A stretch of DNA of 38,290 nt from an uncultured Lachnospiraceae bacterium (GTDB taxonomy: Bacteria; Bacillota; Clostridia; Lachnospirales; Lachnospiraceae): NCBI GenBank assembly GCA_946616305.1, contig CAMOIV010000003.1, positions 1 through 38,290 of the forward strand, given 5' to 3'. Under the pieces are notes generated by a model. The model had not been told where the DNA came from. It worked only from the letters and a program-made list of their open reading frames with translations, and made no database searches. Made by a program: the position numbers and the translations under genes. Within the stretch, counting starts at the first letter, position 1. The number at the start of each line of letters is the position of its first letter. Below are positions 18,884 through 28,563 of the stretch, one piece after another.

Positions 18884-20320
18884 TACCGCAAAGAAATAGA
18901 CAGTAAAATACACAGGAAAATAGTATTTGAAATATGAGGCCGGAGCCAGTATGAATACTATGGAGAAGTGAGCAAAAAGACAAAGGGAGAGCATGACAAA
19001 GAATGCTCTCTCTTTTATTCTGCAAAGACTCCATATGAATCCTGCCGTAAGCAGGAGCATGGGTATATACAGGTTGTAAGCGATCATCTTTACGAGACTT
19101 ACAACAAGAGACGGTATACCCTGTCCTATCACCGGATCGTAAACGGTTGCGGCATAATCAAAGGAGCCCCACTTCGTCTTCATCAGTACATCCTTGTTGT
19201 TCAGCATCAGCTCCTTTACACCCTCTATGAAAGCGGCATAATCCTCATCTGTGGCATTCTCCCGCCTTCCGTCATAGCCCTGGTAATACAGGATCAGAGC
19301 GTCCTCGTAGTTGATGTCTCCGAGATAATCGTTTATGGCTGCAATGGTCTCCACATTAAGGTAGCGATCCACCTTTTCAAGGGATGCCGCATTGGCGGGA
19401 TCCTTTACATCAAGCCCGTTTCTGTACATATTGGTTACAGTATATGCATAAAAGGGAAGCATGCGGTTGGCAGCCTTGTCTCCCATGCGGTTGGGGATCA
19501 ATCCGTACTGGGGCACAGCCGTCAGATACTGTATCAGGAAGGAGATGACAACAAGCCGCAGTATGTCCTTTTTATCAAACCGGTAACAGATGATGATCAT
19601 GATGAGACCGAAGAAGGCAAGATATATGCCCTCGGTCCGCCACTGCGTAAGAACAGCCAGAAGGAAAAGCTTCGGTATGAGACGGGGTATTGAGATCCCG
19701 GCTCCCTCCAGCTTGTCCATGTAAATGGAAAACATGAAGTAAACATACAGAAAGATATATATGGGGATCCTGTGAGCGGATGTGGTATATGCGAGTATGG
19801 GAGGCAGAAAGAAGGGGATATACATGAAAAAGGAAAGCCTTCTGCCCGACATGTATCTGTGGGTCCTTGCCACAACATAGCCTGCAGTCAGACACTGTAT
19901 CACGACCTTTATGATTATGGGCCCCATCCAGGAGGGTATGATCATCAGGGATACGATGTAATACCAGGTGGTGATGTAGTAGAACCAGGTGTAGTCGGAC
20001 AAAGCCAGTGCCTCGGCATATATGAGGCTCTCATCATTGGAAAGGAACCCTTCCGGAAGCTTGTAGAAGAGTACAAGGATAATGGGGATAAAATATATCA
20101 GGCCAAATAAGAGAACCTTACGTGAAAAGGAATCTTTTACCAGTACGGCATCCTGTATCATAAGTGCCATAAAGAAAACCGCGGCCATCATGATGATCCT
20201 GCAGGGGATATAATTATGGAGCATCTCCATAACAGGTACGGTAAAGGTTGTTCTGTCGAAGATCACGGAGACAACAGTCCATATCAGGGTGGCAATGGAT
20301 GGTAAAACAAATTTTTTCAT
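18821..20320 (-). CDS. Large polytopic membrane protein (GT-C glycosyltransferase-like topology), function unknown
   Basis: 499 aa with roughly 10 or more hydrophobic segments and a soluble insert near residues 290-390; coding 3' end overlaps leuA. Confidence 0.75.
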   Translation of the reverse strand: MKKFVLPSIATLIWTVVSVIFDRTTFTVPVMEMLHNYIPCRIIMMAAVFFMALMIQDAVLVKDSFSRKVLLFGLIYFIPIILVLFYKLPEGFLSNDESLIYAEALALSDYTWFYYITTWYYIVSLMIIPSWMGPIIIKVVIQCLTAGYVVARTHRYMSGRRLSFFMYIPFFLPPILAYTTSAHRIPIYIFLYVYFMFSIYMDKLEGAGISIPRLIPKLFLLAVLTQWRTEGIYLAFFGLIMIIICYRFDKKDILRLVVISFLIQYLTAVPQYGLIPNRMGDKAANRMLPFYAYTVTNMYRNGLDVKDPANAASLEKVDRYLNVETIAAINDYLGDINYEDALILYYQGYDGRRENATDEDYAAFIEGVKELMLNNKDVLMKTKWGSFDYAATVYDPVIGQGIPSLVVSLVKMIAYNLYIPMLLLTAGFIWSLCRIKERAFFVMLSLCLFAHFSIVFILAPASYFKYYFPVYFTVYFFAVLLVVSRVFGVKTLSEKPVDG

Positions 20321-20347
20321 ATTGGATTATCCTCGGTATGTAGAGTA

Positions 20348-20356
20348 TGGTATGAT
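20348..20356 (+). promoter_or_regulatory. Extended -10 element (TGG TATGAT) abutting nth
   Basis: TGN-TATGAT ends 6 nt before ATG 20363; no SD-like sequence in between. Confidence 0.45.
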
Positions 20357-20362
20357 TATAGC

Positions 20363-21034
20363 ATGGCATCTTTAAGAGAGAAAATAAAAGAGCAATTTGA
20401 CAGGCTGGATCTGGAATACGGAACGGATCCCGAGATATTTCTGCGATATGAAAAGCCCTACGAACTGCTCATTGCCACCATCCTTTCGGCCCAATGCACG
20501 GATAAGAGAGTGAATGAGGTCACAAAGGAACTCTTCGTTCATTACCCCACTCTGGAAAGCTTTGCAAACTGTGATCTTGAGGAATTGCAGGAGGATATAA
20601 AAACCTGCGGACTTTACAGATCAAAGGCAGCCAATATAAAAGCGGCGGCAGCGGCTCTTATCAGCGAGCATAACGGAGAAGTGCCATCGGATATCGATCT
20701 CCTCACAACCCTTCCCGGAGTCGGAAGAAAGACTGCAAATGTGGTCAGGACTCATGTCTTTAATATCCCTTCCATAGTAGTGGATACCCATGTAAAAAGA
20801 GTCAGCGGGAGGCTTGGATGGACATCCTTAAAGGAGCCGAAGGACATAGAGTTTGACCTCATGAAGAAGGTGAGGGAGGATCACTGGTGCCTGATCAATC
20901 AGGATCTTATAAAGCTGGGGCGGACACTTTGCCATGCAAGGAACCCCCGATGCGATGATTGCTTTATGAATACGCTCTGCCCGTGGGCTGCCAAAGGAAA
21001 AAAGGCATCGGCAGGATCCGGAGGCAGACCATGA
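20363..21034 (+). CDS. nth: Endonuclease III (DNA glycosylase/AP lyase)
   Basis: LLIATILSAQCTDKRVN, HhH LPGVGRKTANVV, VVDTHVKRVSGRLGW, 4Fe-4S cysteines CHARNPRCDDCFMNTLC. Confidence 0.96.
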   Translation: MASLREKIKEQFDRLDLEYGTDPEIFLRYEKPYELLIATILSAQCTDKRVNEVTKELFVHYPTLESFANCDLEELQEDIKTCGLYRSKAANIKAAAAALISEHNGEVPSDIDLLTTLPGVGRKTANVVRTHVFNIPSIVVDTHVKRVSGRLGWTSLKEPKDIEFDLMKKVREDHWCLINQDLIKLGRTLCHARNPRCDDCFMNTLCPWAAKGKKASAGSGGRP

Positions 21035-21789
21035 GTACGTATGTGATAAGCGATATTCACGGTGCTCTGGAGCAGTTCATGATATTGCTGTCCACCATAG
21101 GCTTTGATCAGGGCAGCAGGGATGACGAACTGTATCTGCTTGGAGATTACGGAGACTGGGGAATCCACTCCATCGAGACCATGGGCTATGTCATGGATCT
21201 GGACTCCAGTCCCAATGTTCACTGCCTGCTGGGCAATCATGAAGACATGTTCATAGAAGCCATCGAGGCAGATCGAAATATGGAATTCCCCAATCTTGTC
21301 TGGTATCAGATAAATAAAGGATATACGACCTGGGAGGATTACGAGAAGCTGTCACAGAAGAATAAGGACGCGTTGTACGACTGGCTTAAGTCCCTTGAGC
21401 TGGCGGTTGATATAAAGGTGAAGGGGAAGCTTTATATGGCTGCCCATGCATATCCGTATTTCGGCAACAGAGGAAAACTGGGTAGATACTACACCAAAAA
21501 TGAAGCCCTATGGCACAGGATACGCCGCAGGGAAGACCCTTTTGCAAACTACCATGGAAAAAAGAGGTATGATGGTCTTATAATAGGTCATACGCCCACC
21601 TCATACTTTCGAGCCTTAAGAGACGGAGCAGACAGGGATGAGTTCAACACTGTATTCTTCGGGGAGAAGATCATAGCCATAGACTGCGGGGCGAAGGTAC
21701 TTGAGTATCCCGAGATAGGAAGGGAATATAAACAGGCAAGACTTGCCGCACTGAGACTTGATGACGAGAAGTGCTTCTACGTACGGTAA
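21031..21789 (+). CDS. Calcineurin-like metallophosphoesterase (Ser/Thr phosphatase-like)
   Basis: MSTYVISDIHGALEQF, LGDYGDWG, LLGNHEDMF, IGHTPTSYF, IAIDCGA. ATG overlaps the nth stop (ATGA); the ORF-track start at 20959 is too far upstream. Confidence 0.88.
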   Translation: MSTYVISDIHGALEQFMILLSTIGFDQGSRDDELYLLGDYGDWGIHSIETMGYVMDLDSSPNVHCLLGNHEDMFIEAIEADRNMEFPNLVWYQINKGYTTWEDYEKLSQKNKDALYDWLKSLELAVDIKVKGKLYMAAHAYPYFGNRGKLGRYYTKNEALWHRIRRREDPFANYHGKKRYDGLIIGHTPTSYFRALRDGADRDEFNTVFFGEKIIAIDCGAKVLEYPEIGREYKQARLAALRLDDEKCFYVR

Positions 21790-21839
21790 GGGCTGCAGGT
21801 TCGGTAATGAACGGAAATATACAACAGGAGGAATGATCC

Positions 21840-23150
21840 ATGAACATAGTATTATTATCAGGCGGATCCGGTAAGAGGATGTGGCCGCTGTCAAACGACA
21901 TAAGGTCAAAGCAGTTCATAAAGCTTTTCAAGAGGGACGACGGGGAATACGAATCCATGGTCCAGAGAGTGTACCGGCAGATCAAGTCCGTTGACCCTGA
22001 TTCCTGCGTGACCATCGCTACAAGCAAGACTCAGGTATCTGCCATACATAACCAGCTGGGAGAGCAGGTCTCCGTATGTGTGGAGCCCGACAGGAGGGAT
22101 ACCTTCCCTGCCATCGCACTTGCGGCGGCATATCTTCACCATGAGCTGGGGATAGCAGAGGAAGAAGCAGTGATAGTATGTCCTGTCGATCCCTATGTAG
22201 ACAATTCATATTACGAAGCGGTCCTGAGGATGGAGGATATCGTAAAGAACAGTGATAAGAACCTGACTCTTATGGGCATCGAGCCCACATATCCTTCGGA
22301 GAAATACGGATATATCCTGCCCTCAAACTCCGACGAGATATCCGGAGTAAAGGAATTCAAGGAAAAGCCGGATCTTAAGCGTGCACAGGAATACATAGCC
22401 GCCGGAGCCTTATGGAATGCCGGAGTATTTGCGTTCAAGCTGGGATACCTTCTTGACAAGGCCCATAATATCATGGACTTCATCGATTATAAGGATCTTT
22501 ACAATCATTATGATAAATGCACCAAGATATCCTTTGACTATGCCATAGTGGAAAAGGAGCCTTCCATCCAGGTACTCAGGCATAAGGGTGAGTGGAAGGA
22601 CGTAGGCACATGGAACATGATGGCCGAGGTAATGGCAGATGAGGTAAAGGGAAATGCCATACTTGATGACACCACCGAAAGAACCAATGTGGTAAACGAG
22701 CTGGATATCCCTATACTTGTAATGGGCGCAAAGGATATGGTCATAGCAGCCTCGGGAGACGGCATACTGATAGCCGACAAGGAGCAGTCAAGCTATATGA
22801 AGCCCTACGTAGAGAAGATCTCAACAGAGGCAAGATATGCGGAGAAATCCTGGGGATCTTATTCCGTGATAGATGCGGGAAAGGGATATCTCAACAACAA
22901 GGTGGTCTTAAAGCCGGGCAACAGGATGTCATATCACTCCCATGAATTCAGGGATGAGGTCTGGACTGTGCTTTCCGGCAGCGGCAAGGTGATAATCGAC
23001 GGCATGGAACAGATAGTAAATGCCGGGGACGTGGTGACCATGGCGGCAGGCTGCAAGCACACAGTCATCGCCGATACGGAGCTTACCATACTTGAGGCAC
23101 AGCTGGGAGATGTGATCTCCGTAAAGGACAAAAAGAAGTATAATATCTGA
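21840..23150 (+). CDS. manC: Mannose-1-phosphate guanylyltransferase with C-terminal cupin (mannose-6-phosphate isomerase-like) domain
   Basis: LLSGGSGKRMWPLSNDIRSKQF pyrophosphorylase signature; FKEKPDL; C-terminal cupin RMSYHSHEFRDEVWTVLSGSGKVIIDG. Confidence 0.92.
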   Translation: MNIVLLSGGSGKRMWPLSNDIRSKQFIKLFKRDDGEYESMVQRVYRQIKSVDPDSCVTIATSKTQVSAIHNQLGEQVSVCVEPDRRDTFPAIALAAAYLHHELGIAEEEAVIVCPVDPYVDNSYYEAVLRMEDIVKNSDKNLTLMGIEPTYPSEKYGYILPSNSDEISGVKEFKEKPDLKRAQEYIAAGALWNAGVFAFKLGYLLDKAHNIMDFIDYKDLYNHYDKCTKISFDYAIVEKEPSIQVLRHKGEWKDVGTWNMMAEVMADEVKGNAILDDTTERTNVVNELDIPILVMGAKDMVIAASGDGILIADKEQSSYMKPYVEKISTEARYAEKSWGSYSVIDAGKGYLNNKVVLKPGNRMSYHSHEFRDEVWTVLSGSGKVIIDGMEQIVNAGDVVTMAAGCKHTVIADTELTILEAQLGDVISVKDKKKYNI

Positions 23151-23152
23151 TC

Positions 23153-24121
23153 ATGACGGCAATCAAAGAACCCATGCTCCTTAGGCCCTTCGGAAAAGGC
23201 TATATGTGGGGCGGGGAGAGACTGAAAACAGAATACAATATAGACCTTCAGACCACACCCCTGGCTGAGAGCTGGGAGTGCTCCGTTCATCCCGACGGCT
23301 TATGCACCGTGGGGAACGGTCATTTTGCCGGCATGACCTTAAAGGATGTCGTCGAAGAAAACCCCGGATTTCTCGGGGGAAAGAACCCTGATTTTCCCAT
23401 ATTGATCAAATTCATCGATGCGGCCTCCGACCTTTCGATCCAGGTCCACCCGGATGACGAATATGCAAAAAGGGTGGAGAACAGTAAGGGCAAGACCGAA
23501 TTCTGGTATGTGCTTGATGCGACAGAGGATGCAAAGCTTATATACGGGTTTGAGCATCCCATGACGCCGGACAAGATCAAAGAGGCTATAGGTGAGGGCA
23601 GACTGGAGGATGTGCTTCATTATGTGCCTGTAAAAAAGGGAGATAAGTTCCTTGTGACTGCCGGTACAGTGCATGCCATAGGCGAGGGTGTGCTCATAGC
23701 GGAGATACAGGAAAGCTCCAATCTGACCTATCGTCTTTATGATTACGACCGAAGGGACAGGAACGGACAGAAGAGGGAGCTGCACATAGAAAAGGCACTG
23801 GATGTCCTTAACATGGAAGCGGTGGTATCCCTGAAGCAGCCTCAGCGCATGGTCAGATATTTCTACGGCTGTGCCAGGGAGATAATATGCCGCTGCAGAT
23901 ATTTTGAAGTGGAGAGGGTGCAGGTCACCAAGGGCTTCTCCTTTTCCGTGATGGATACATCTTTTCAGGTGCTTTTGTGCATAGACGGAGAAGGGGGAGT
24001 TGAAACTGACGAGACCAACAAACCCTTGAGATTTAATAAAGGCAGCTGCGTTTTCCTTCCTGCGGGAATGGGACGCTGTCATGTCATCGGAGAGTGCTCT
24101 CTCCTGAAAGTAAGATGTTGA
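23153..24121 (+). CDS. manA: Type I mannose-6-phosphate isomerase
   Basis: PFGKGYMWGGERL, SWECSVHPDG, IQVHPDDEYAKR, AGTVHAIGEGVLIAEIQESSNLTYRLYDYDR. Confidence 0.93.
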   Translation: MTAIKEPMLLRPFGKGYMWGGERLKTEYNIDLQTTPLAESWECSVHPDGLCTVGNGHFAGMTLKDVVEENPGFLGGKNPDFPILIKFIDAASDLSIQVHPDDEYAKRVENSKGKTEFWYVLDATEDAKLIYGFEHPMTPDKIKEAIGEGRLEDVLHYVPVKKGDKFLVTAGTVHAIGEGVLIAEIQESSNLTYRLYDYDRRDRNGQKRELHIEKALDVLNMEAVVSLKQPQRMVRYFYGCAREIICRCRYFEVERVQVTKGFSFSVMDTSFQVLLCIDGEGGVETDETNKPLRFNKGSCVFLPAGMGRCHVIGECSLLKVRC

Positions 24122-24136
24122 CTTTGGAGGTTGGTA

Positions 24137-26281
24137 ATGGCTGAACGGGAAAGATATACGGAGATCCGTGAAGAAAATGCGATAAGGATCGATGAGATAT
24201 TCGGGCAGAATGTATTTAATGACAATGTCATGCAGCAGCGTCTCCCGAAAAAATCGTACAGGGAATTAAGACATGTCATAGACGAGGGCAGGACACTGGA
24301 CCCTGTAACGGCAGATGTGGTTGCCCATGCCATGAAGGAATGGGCCATAGAAAAGGGCGCCACTCATTTCACCCATTGGTTCCAGCCCCTCACAGGCATA
24401 ACGGCAGAGAAGCATGATGCCTTCATATCCCACGAGGATGAGGAAGGCAGGGTCATGACCGAGTTTTCCGGCAAGGAGCTTGTAAGGGGAGAAGCGGATG
24501 CATCCTCATTTCCTTCCGGCGGCACCAGGAGCACCTTCGAAGCCAGGGGATATACCACCTGGGATTGCTCAAGCCCTGCATTCATAAAGGAATCCGGCTG
24601 CGGGAAGATACTCTGTATACCCACGGCCTTCAACTCATACACCGGAGAAGCTTTAGACCGCAAGACCCCTCTTTTGAGATCCATGGATGCCCTGTCTGAA
24701 CAGGCTATGAGGATAGTCAGGCTCTTCGGGAATACTGACGCGAAAAAGGTGATCTCCTCGGTAGGCCCCGAGCAGGAATACTTCCTGGTTGATGAGGATC
24801 TTTACAAAAAGAGACCTGATCTCATGTATACCGGCAGGACTCTCTTCGGCGCTCCGGCACCCAGGGGACAGGAGATGGAGGACCACTATTACGGTGTCAT
24901 CAGGGAGAGAGTCGGGGAATTCATGCGGGATCTCAACACCGAGCTCTGGAAGCTGGGGGTTACTGCCAAGACTCAGCATAATGAGGTGGCTCCGGCCCAG
25001 CATGAGCTGGCACCCATATATGAGACCGCCAACATCGCAGCGGATCACAACCAGCTTGTTATGGAGACCATGAAAAGAGTGGCTGTGCACCACGGACTTC
25101 GGTGCCTCCTCCACGAAAAGCCCTACAAGGGAGTCAACGGTTCCGGAAAACACAATAACTGGTCCATTAATACGGACAGCGGCATGAACCTTCTGGATCC
25201 CGGAGAGACCCCCAATGAGAATATACAGTTCCTGCTCATATTGTCCTGTATAATAAAAGCAGTGGATGTCCATGCGGATCTTTTAAGGCAGTCGGCAGCG
25301 GACGTGGGAAACGATCACAGGCTTGGAGCCAATGAAGCCCCTCCCGCTATAATGTCCGTATTCCTTGGAGAGCAGCTGGAGGACGTGGTCTTACAGCTCA
25401 TAGAAACAGGGGAAGCCACCAGCGTAAAGCAGGGAGGCGTACTCAAGACCGGAGTCAGTATACTTCCTGATGTGGAGAAGGATGCCACAGACAGGAACAG
25501 GACATCGCCCTTTGCCTTCACAGGGAATAAATTCGAATTCAGGACAGTGGGAAGCTCCGACAGTATAGCTGCAGCCAATACGGTGCTGAACGCCATAGTA
25601 GCGGAAGCTCTGTGTGATGCCGCCAATGAGCTTGAAGCGGCAGAGGACTTCGATATGGGAGTTCACGACCTGATAAAGAAGAACCTTACGGAGCATCAGA
25701 GGATAATCTTTAACGGAGACGGGTATTCCGAGGCATGGATAAAGGAAGCGAAAAGAAGAGGCCTGCCCAATATACCCTCCATGATCGAAGCCGCACCGGC
25801 TCTGACCACCGATAAGGCTATCAGCCTTTTTGAGAAATTCGGGATATTTACGAAGAAGGAGCTCACCTCCAGAGAAGAGGTGGTATATGAGACATATGCC
25901 AAATCCATCAACATAGAGGCGCTGACCATGATCGACATGGCCTCCAGACAGATACTTCCTGCCTGTATCCGTTATGCATCATCTCTGGCAGCAGGTGTTA
26001 AGGACATGCTTTCCCTTGATATGGATGCCGCTACGGAAAAGGATATACTGAACAGAGTCCAGGAGGAGATATCAAAGCTTAAAAAGGCACTGGATGTCCT
26101 TGAGGAGGATCATGCAAAGGCAGTGACTGTAGCGGATGAAAAGGAGAAGGCTTTCTACTACAAGGATGTGATAAAGAAGGATATGTCCGTACTCAGGGAG
26201 AGTGCAGACAGACTGGAGCTGATGGTAGATAAAAGAATGTGGCCTCTGCCCACATACGGAGAGCTGATGTTTGAAGTATGA
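24137..26281 (+). CDS. glnN: Type III glutamine synthetase (GlnN)
   Basis: About 714 aa; FTHWFQPLTGITAEKHDAF, SVGPEQEYFLVD, QHEVAP-like KTQHNEVAPAQHELAPI, KPYKGVNGSGKHNNWSI. GGAGG SD at 24126-24130 fits ATG 24137. Confidence 0.95.
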   Translation: MAERERYTEIREENAIRIDEIFGQNVFNDNVMQQRLPKKSYRELRHVIDEGRTLDPVTADVVAHAMKEWAIEKGATHFTHWFQPLTGITAEKHDAFISHEDEEGRVMTEFSGKELVRGEADASSFPSGGTRSTFEARGYTTWDCSSPAFIKESGCGKILCIPTAFNSYTGEALDRKTPLLRSMDALSEQAMRIVRLFGNTDAKKVISSVGPEQEYFLVDEDLYKKRPDLMYTGRTLFGAPAPRGQEMEDHYYGVIRERVGEFMRDLNTELWKLGVTAKTQHNEVAPAQHELAPIYETANIAADHNQLVMETMKRVAVHHGLRCLLHEKPYKGVNGSGKHNNWSINTDSGMNLLDPGETPNENIQFLLILSCIIKAVDVHADLLRQSAADVGNDHRLGANEAPPAIMSVFLGEQLEDVVLQLIETGEATSVKQGGVLKTGVSILPDVEKDATDRNRTSPFAFTGNKFEFRTVGSSDSIAAANTVLNAIVAEALCDAANELEAAEDFDMGVHDLIKKNLTEHQRIIFNGDGYSEAWIKEAKRRGLPNIPSMIEAAPALTTDKAISLFEKFGIFTKKELTSREEVVYETYAKSINIEALTMIDMASRQILPACIRYASSLAAGVKDMLSLDMDAATEKDILNRVQEEISKLKKALDVLEEDHAKAVTVADEKEKAFYYKDVIKKDMSVLRESADRLELMVDKRMWPLPTYGELMFEV

Positions 26282-26324
26282 AGCTGAAGGCAGCAGATAA
26301 GGATCTAAGTTAAGGAGGCGTGAA

Positions 26325-27341
26325 ATGTCAATACTTGTAACAGGCGGAGCAGGCTATATCGGTACTCATACATTGGTGGAACTGCTTAACGGCGGCTATG
26401 AAGTGGTCGTCATGGATAACTATACGAACTCTTCTCCCAAGGCCATACAGGCCGTAGAGGAACTTACAGGGAAGAAGATCAGGTTCTACGAGGCGGATAT
26501 AAACAACAGAGAGGATCTTAGGAAGATATTTGATGAGAACCCCGATATCAGGGAATGTATTAATTTTGCTTCTCTCAAGGCAGTGGGGGAATCCGTTGAG
26601 AAGCCCTGGGAGTACTATAACAACAACATAGGCGGAACCCTGACATTACTTGATGAGCTGAGAAAGCACGGCGCCAAGAATTTTGTATTCTCCTCCTCAG
26701 CCACCGTATACGGCGATCCCGAGACGGTTCCCATCACCGAGGACTGTCCCAAGGGAACATGCACAAATCCTTATGGCTGGACCAAGTGGATGCTGGAACA
26801 GATCCTTATGGATATGCAGAAGGCAGACCCTGAGTGGAATATGGTCATACTCAGGTATTTCAATCCCATAGGCGCTCATCCTACGGGACGCATCGGGGAG
26901 AATCCCAACGGACGGCCCAACAATCTCATGCCTTACGTGACACAGGTGGCGGTTGGAAAGCTGCCGGAGCTTGGAGTTTTCGGAGATGATTATGACACAC
27001 CGGACGGTACCGGCGTGAGAGACTATATCCATGTGGTGGACCTTGCCAGAGCTCATGTAAAGGCCATCGACAAACTGCGCACAAAGCCGGGCTGCTTCGT
27101 TTGCAACCTGGGCACAGGACAGGGATATTCCGTTCTTGACCTTGTTAAGACCTTTGAAAAGGTAAACGGGATCAAAGTGCCTTATTCCATAAAGCCCAGG
27201 CGGGCGGGAGATATCGCAGAATGCTATGCCAGCCCCGAAAAAGCCAAGGCGGAGCTTGGCTGGGAGGCGGAATTCGGCATAGAGGATATGTGCAGGGATG
27301 CCTGGAACTGGCAGAAGGATCATCCCAACGGTTATAACTGA
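26325..27341 (+). CDS. galE: UDP-glucose 4-epimerase
   Basis: VTGGAGYIGTHTLVELL, SSSATVYGDPETVPITE, NPYGWTKWMLEQIL (YxxxK), YFNPIGAHPTGRIGE. Confidence 0.96.
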   Translation: MSILVTGGAGYIGTHTLVELLNGGYEVVVMDNYTNSSPKAIQAVEELTGKKIRFYEADINNREDLRKIFDENPDIRECINFASLKAVGESVEKPWEYYNNNIGGTLTLLDELRKHGAKNFVFSSSATVYGDPETVPITEDCPKGTCTNPYGWTKWMLEQILMDMQKADPEWNMVILRYFNPIGAHPTGRIGENPNGRPNNLMPYVTQVAVGKLPELGVFGDDYDTPDGTGVRDYIHVVDLARAHVKAIDKLRTKPGCFVCNLGTGQGYSVLDLVKTFEKVNGIKVPYSIKPRRAGDIAECYASPEKAKAELGWEAEFGIEDMCRDAWNWQKDHPNGYN

Positions 27342-27345
27342 ACGG

Positions 27346-28554
27346 TCATAGCAAAGACAGGATCACATTCCTTATCCTTCTGGTAAGACTGTATGTTCCG
27401 GAATCAGTACGCTGCAGGGCTATGAGCAATGCAGCGTTCTTTTTCGGGAAAGCGGCAAAATAAGGACCCAGCCAGCCGTCCCAGCCGAATTCTCCCGAAA
27501 CGGCGAGGGTATCGCATTTCTCAGGCTCGGTTGCTATCCTTAAGAGATTGGAATAGGTAAAGCCCAAAAGATCGAATCTTTCGTTAAACGTCTTTTTACC
27601 CTTCGGGAAAAGCTCTCCCGATGTCATGAAATCCACTGTGGCAGGAGTAAGGATCTGCTCCCCTGAAGGAGTGCTGCCGCCGTTTAGGAGCATCTGGGCA
27701 AATCTCATATAATCCGTCAGCGTTGAAGCAAGCCCCGCTCCTCCGGACTCAAATGCATTGGGGGAATCCATGCGATTTTTTATTCCCAGATTGTCGCCCA
27801 GATATTCCGGTATATCATCAGTGGTAAAGGGAAGCTCGCCCTCGGAGGGCGATGAGAGATGAGAGGCGGGAACATAGGATCTTGCAAGCCTTGACTGCTT
27901 GTCCTCCGGCACGTAGAATGCGGTATCCGACATACCAAGAGGAGCAAAGATCTCCTTTTCCATGAAATCGGACAGCTTCATACCTGCGGCCTTTTCTATA
28001 ACGGCTCCCAGTACATCGGCGCCGGTCCCGTACAGATAGTCGGTGCCGGGATCAAAGGCCAGAGTGCACCTTCCCAGGGCATCCGCCACCTCCTGGGTAT
28101 CCATTTCATCATCTGTATTAAGTCTGTCGTTTATCTCGGAAAAGACTATATCAGCGTCGACTCCCGCATAGGTGGTCTTATCGGGATATGAAAGTCCCGA
28201 TGTCATGTCCAGAAGATCCCCTATGGTCACGGGCTTTGAAACCGGGAGTTTATTCCCCTTTTCGTCATAGTAGCGGCTGTGCTTAAAGGATGGGATATAG
28301 TCGGAAACCGGATCCAGCCTGTCAAGAAGTCCCCTCTCTATCAGTATCATGGAGGCTGCGGAGGTTATGGGCTTTGACATGGAAAAGAGCCGGATGATGG
28401 TGTCTGTGGAATAGGGTATGTTCCCTCCCACGTCCGCAAGACCTTCATCTACCCTGAGGACCTCCCTGCCGTCCTTATAAAGGAGAACGGAGCCTCCGGT
28501 TATGTCCTTCATTTCAATGTAGTGTTCCAGTACGGATCTGATACGATCTTCCAT
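27346..28554 (-). CDS. Serine hydrolase of the beta-lactamase class C/DD-peptidase family
   Basis: 402 aa; SxxK motif (RLFSMSKPITSAA), GTDYLYGTGADVLGAVIEKAAG, C-terminal FGWDGWLGPYF. Confidence 0.88.
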   Translation of the reverse strand: MEDRIRSVLEHYIEMKDITGGSVLLYKDGREVLRVDEGLADVGGNIPYSTDTIIRLFSMSKPITSAASMILIERGLLDRLDPVSDYIPSFKHSRYYDEKGNKLPVSKPVTIGDLLDMTSGLSYPDKTTYAGVDADIVFSEINDRLNTDDEMDTQEVADALGRCTLAFDPGTDYLYGTGADVLGAVIEKAAGMKLSDFMEKEIFAPLGMSDTAFYVPEDKQSRLARSYVPASHLSSPSEGELPFTTDDIPEYLGDNLGIKNRMDSPNAFESGGAGLASTLTDYMRFAQMLLNGGSTPSGEQILTPATVDFMTSGELFPKGKKTFNERFDLLGFTYSNLLRIATEPEKCDTLAVSGEFGWDGWLGPYFAAFPKKNAALLIALQRTDSGTYSLTRRIRNVILSLL

Positions 28555-28563
28555 AAACCCTCC

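Noticed and set aside
18968-19693. 241-aa + strand ORF antisense to the polytopic membrane protein
   Set aside because: The minus-strand reading gives a coherent multi-TM protein, while the + strand product has no coherent features.
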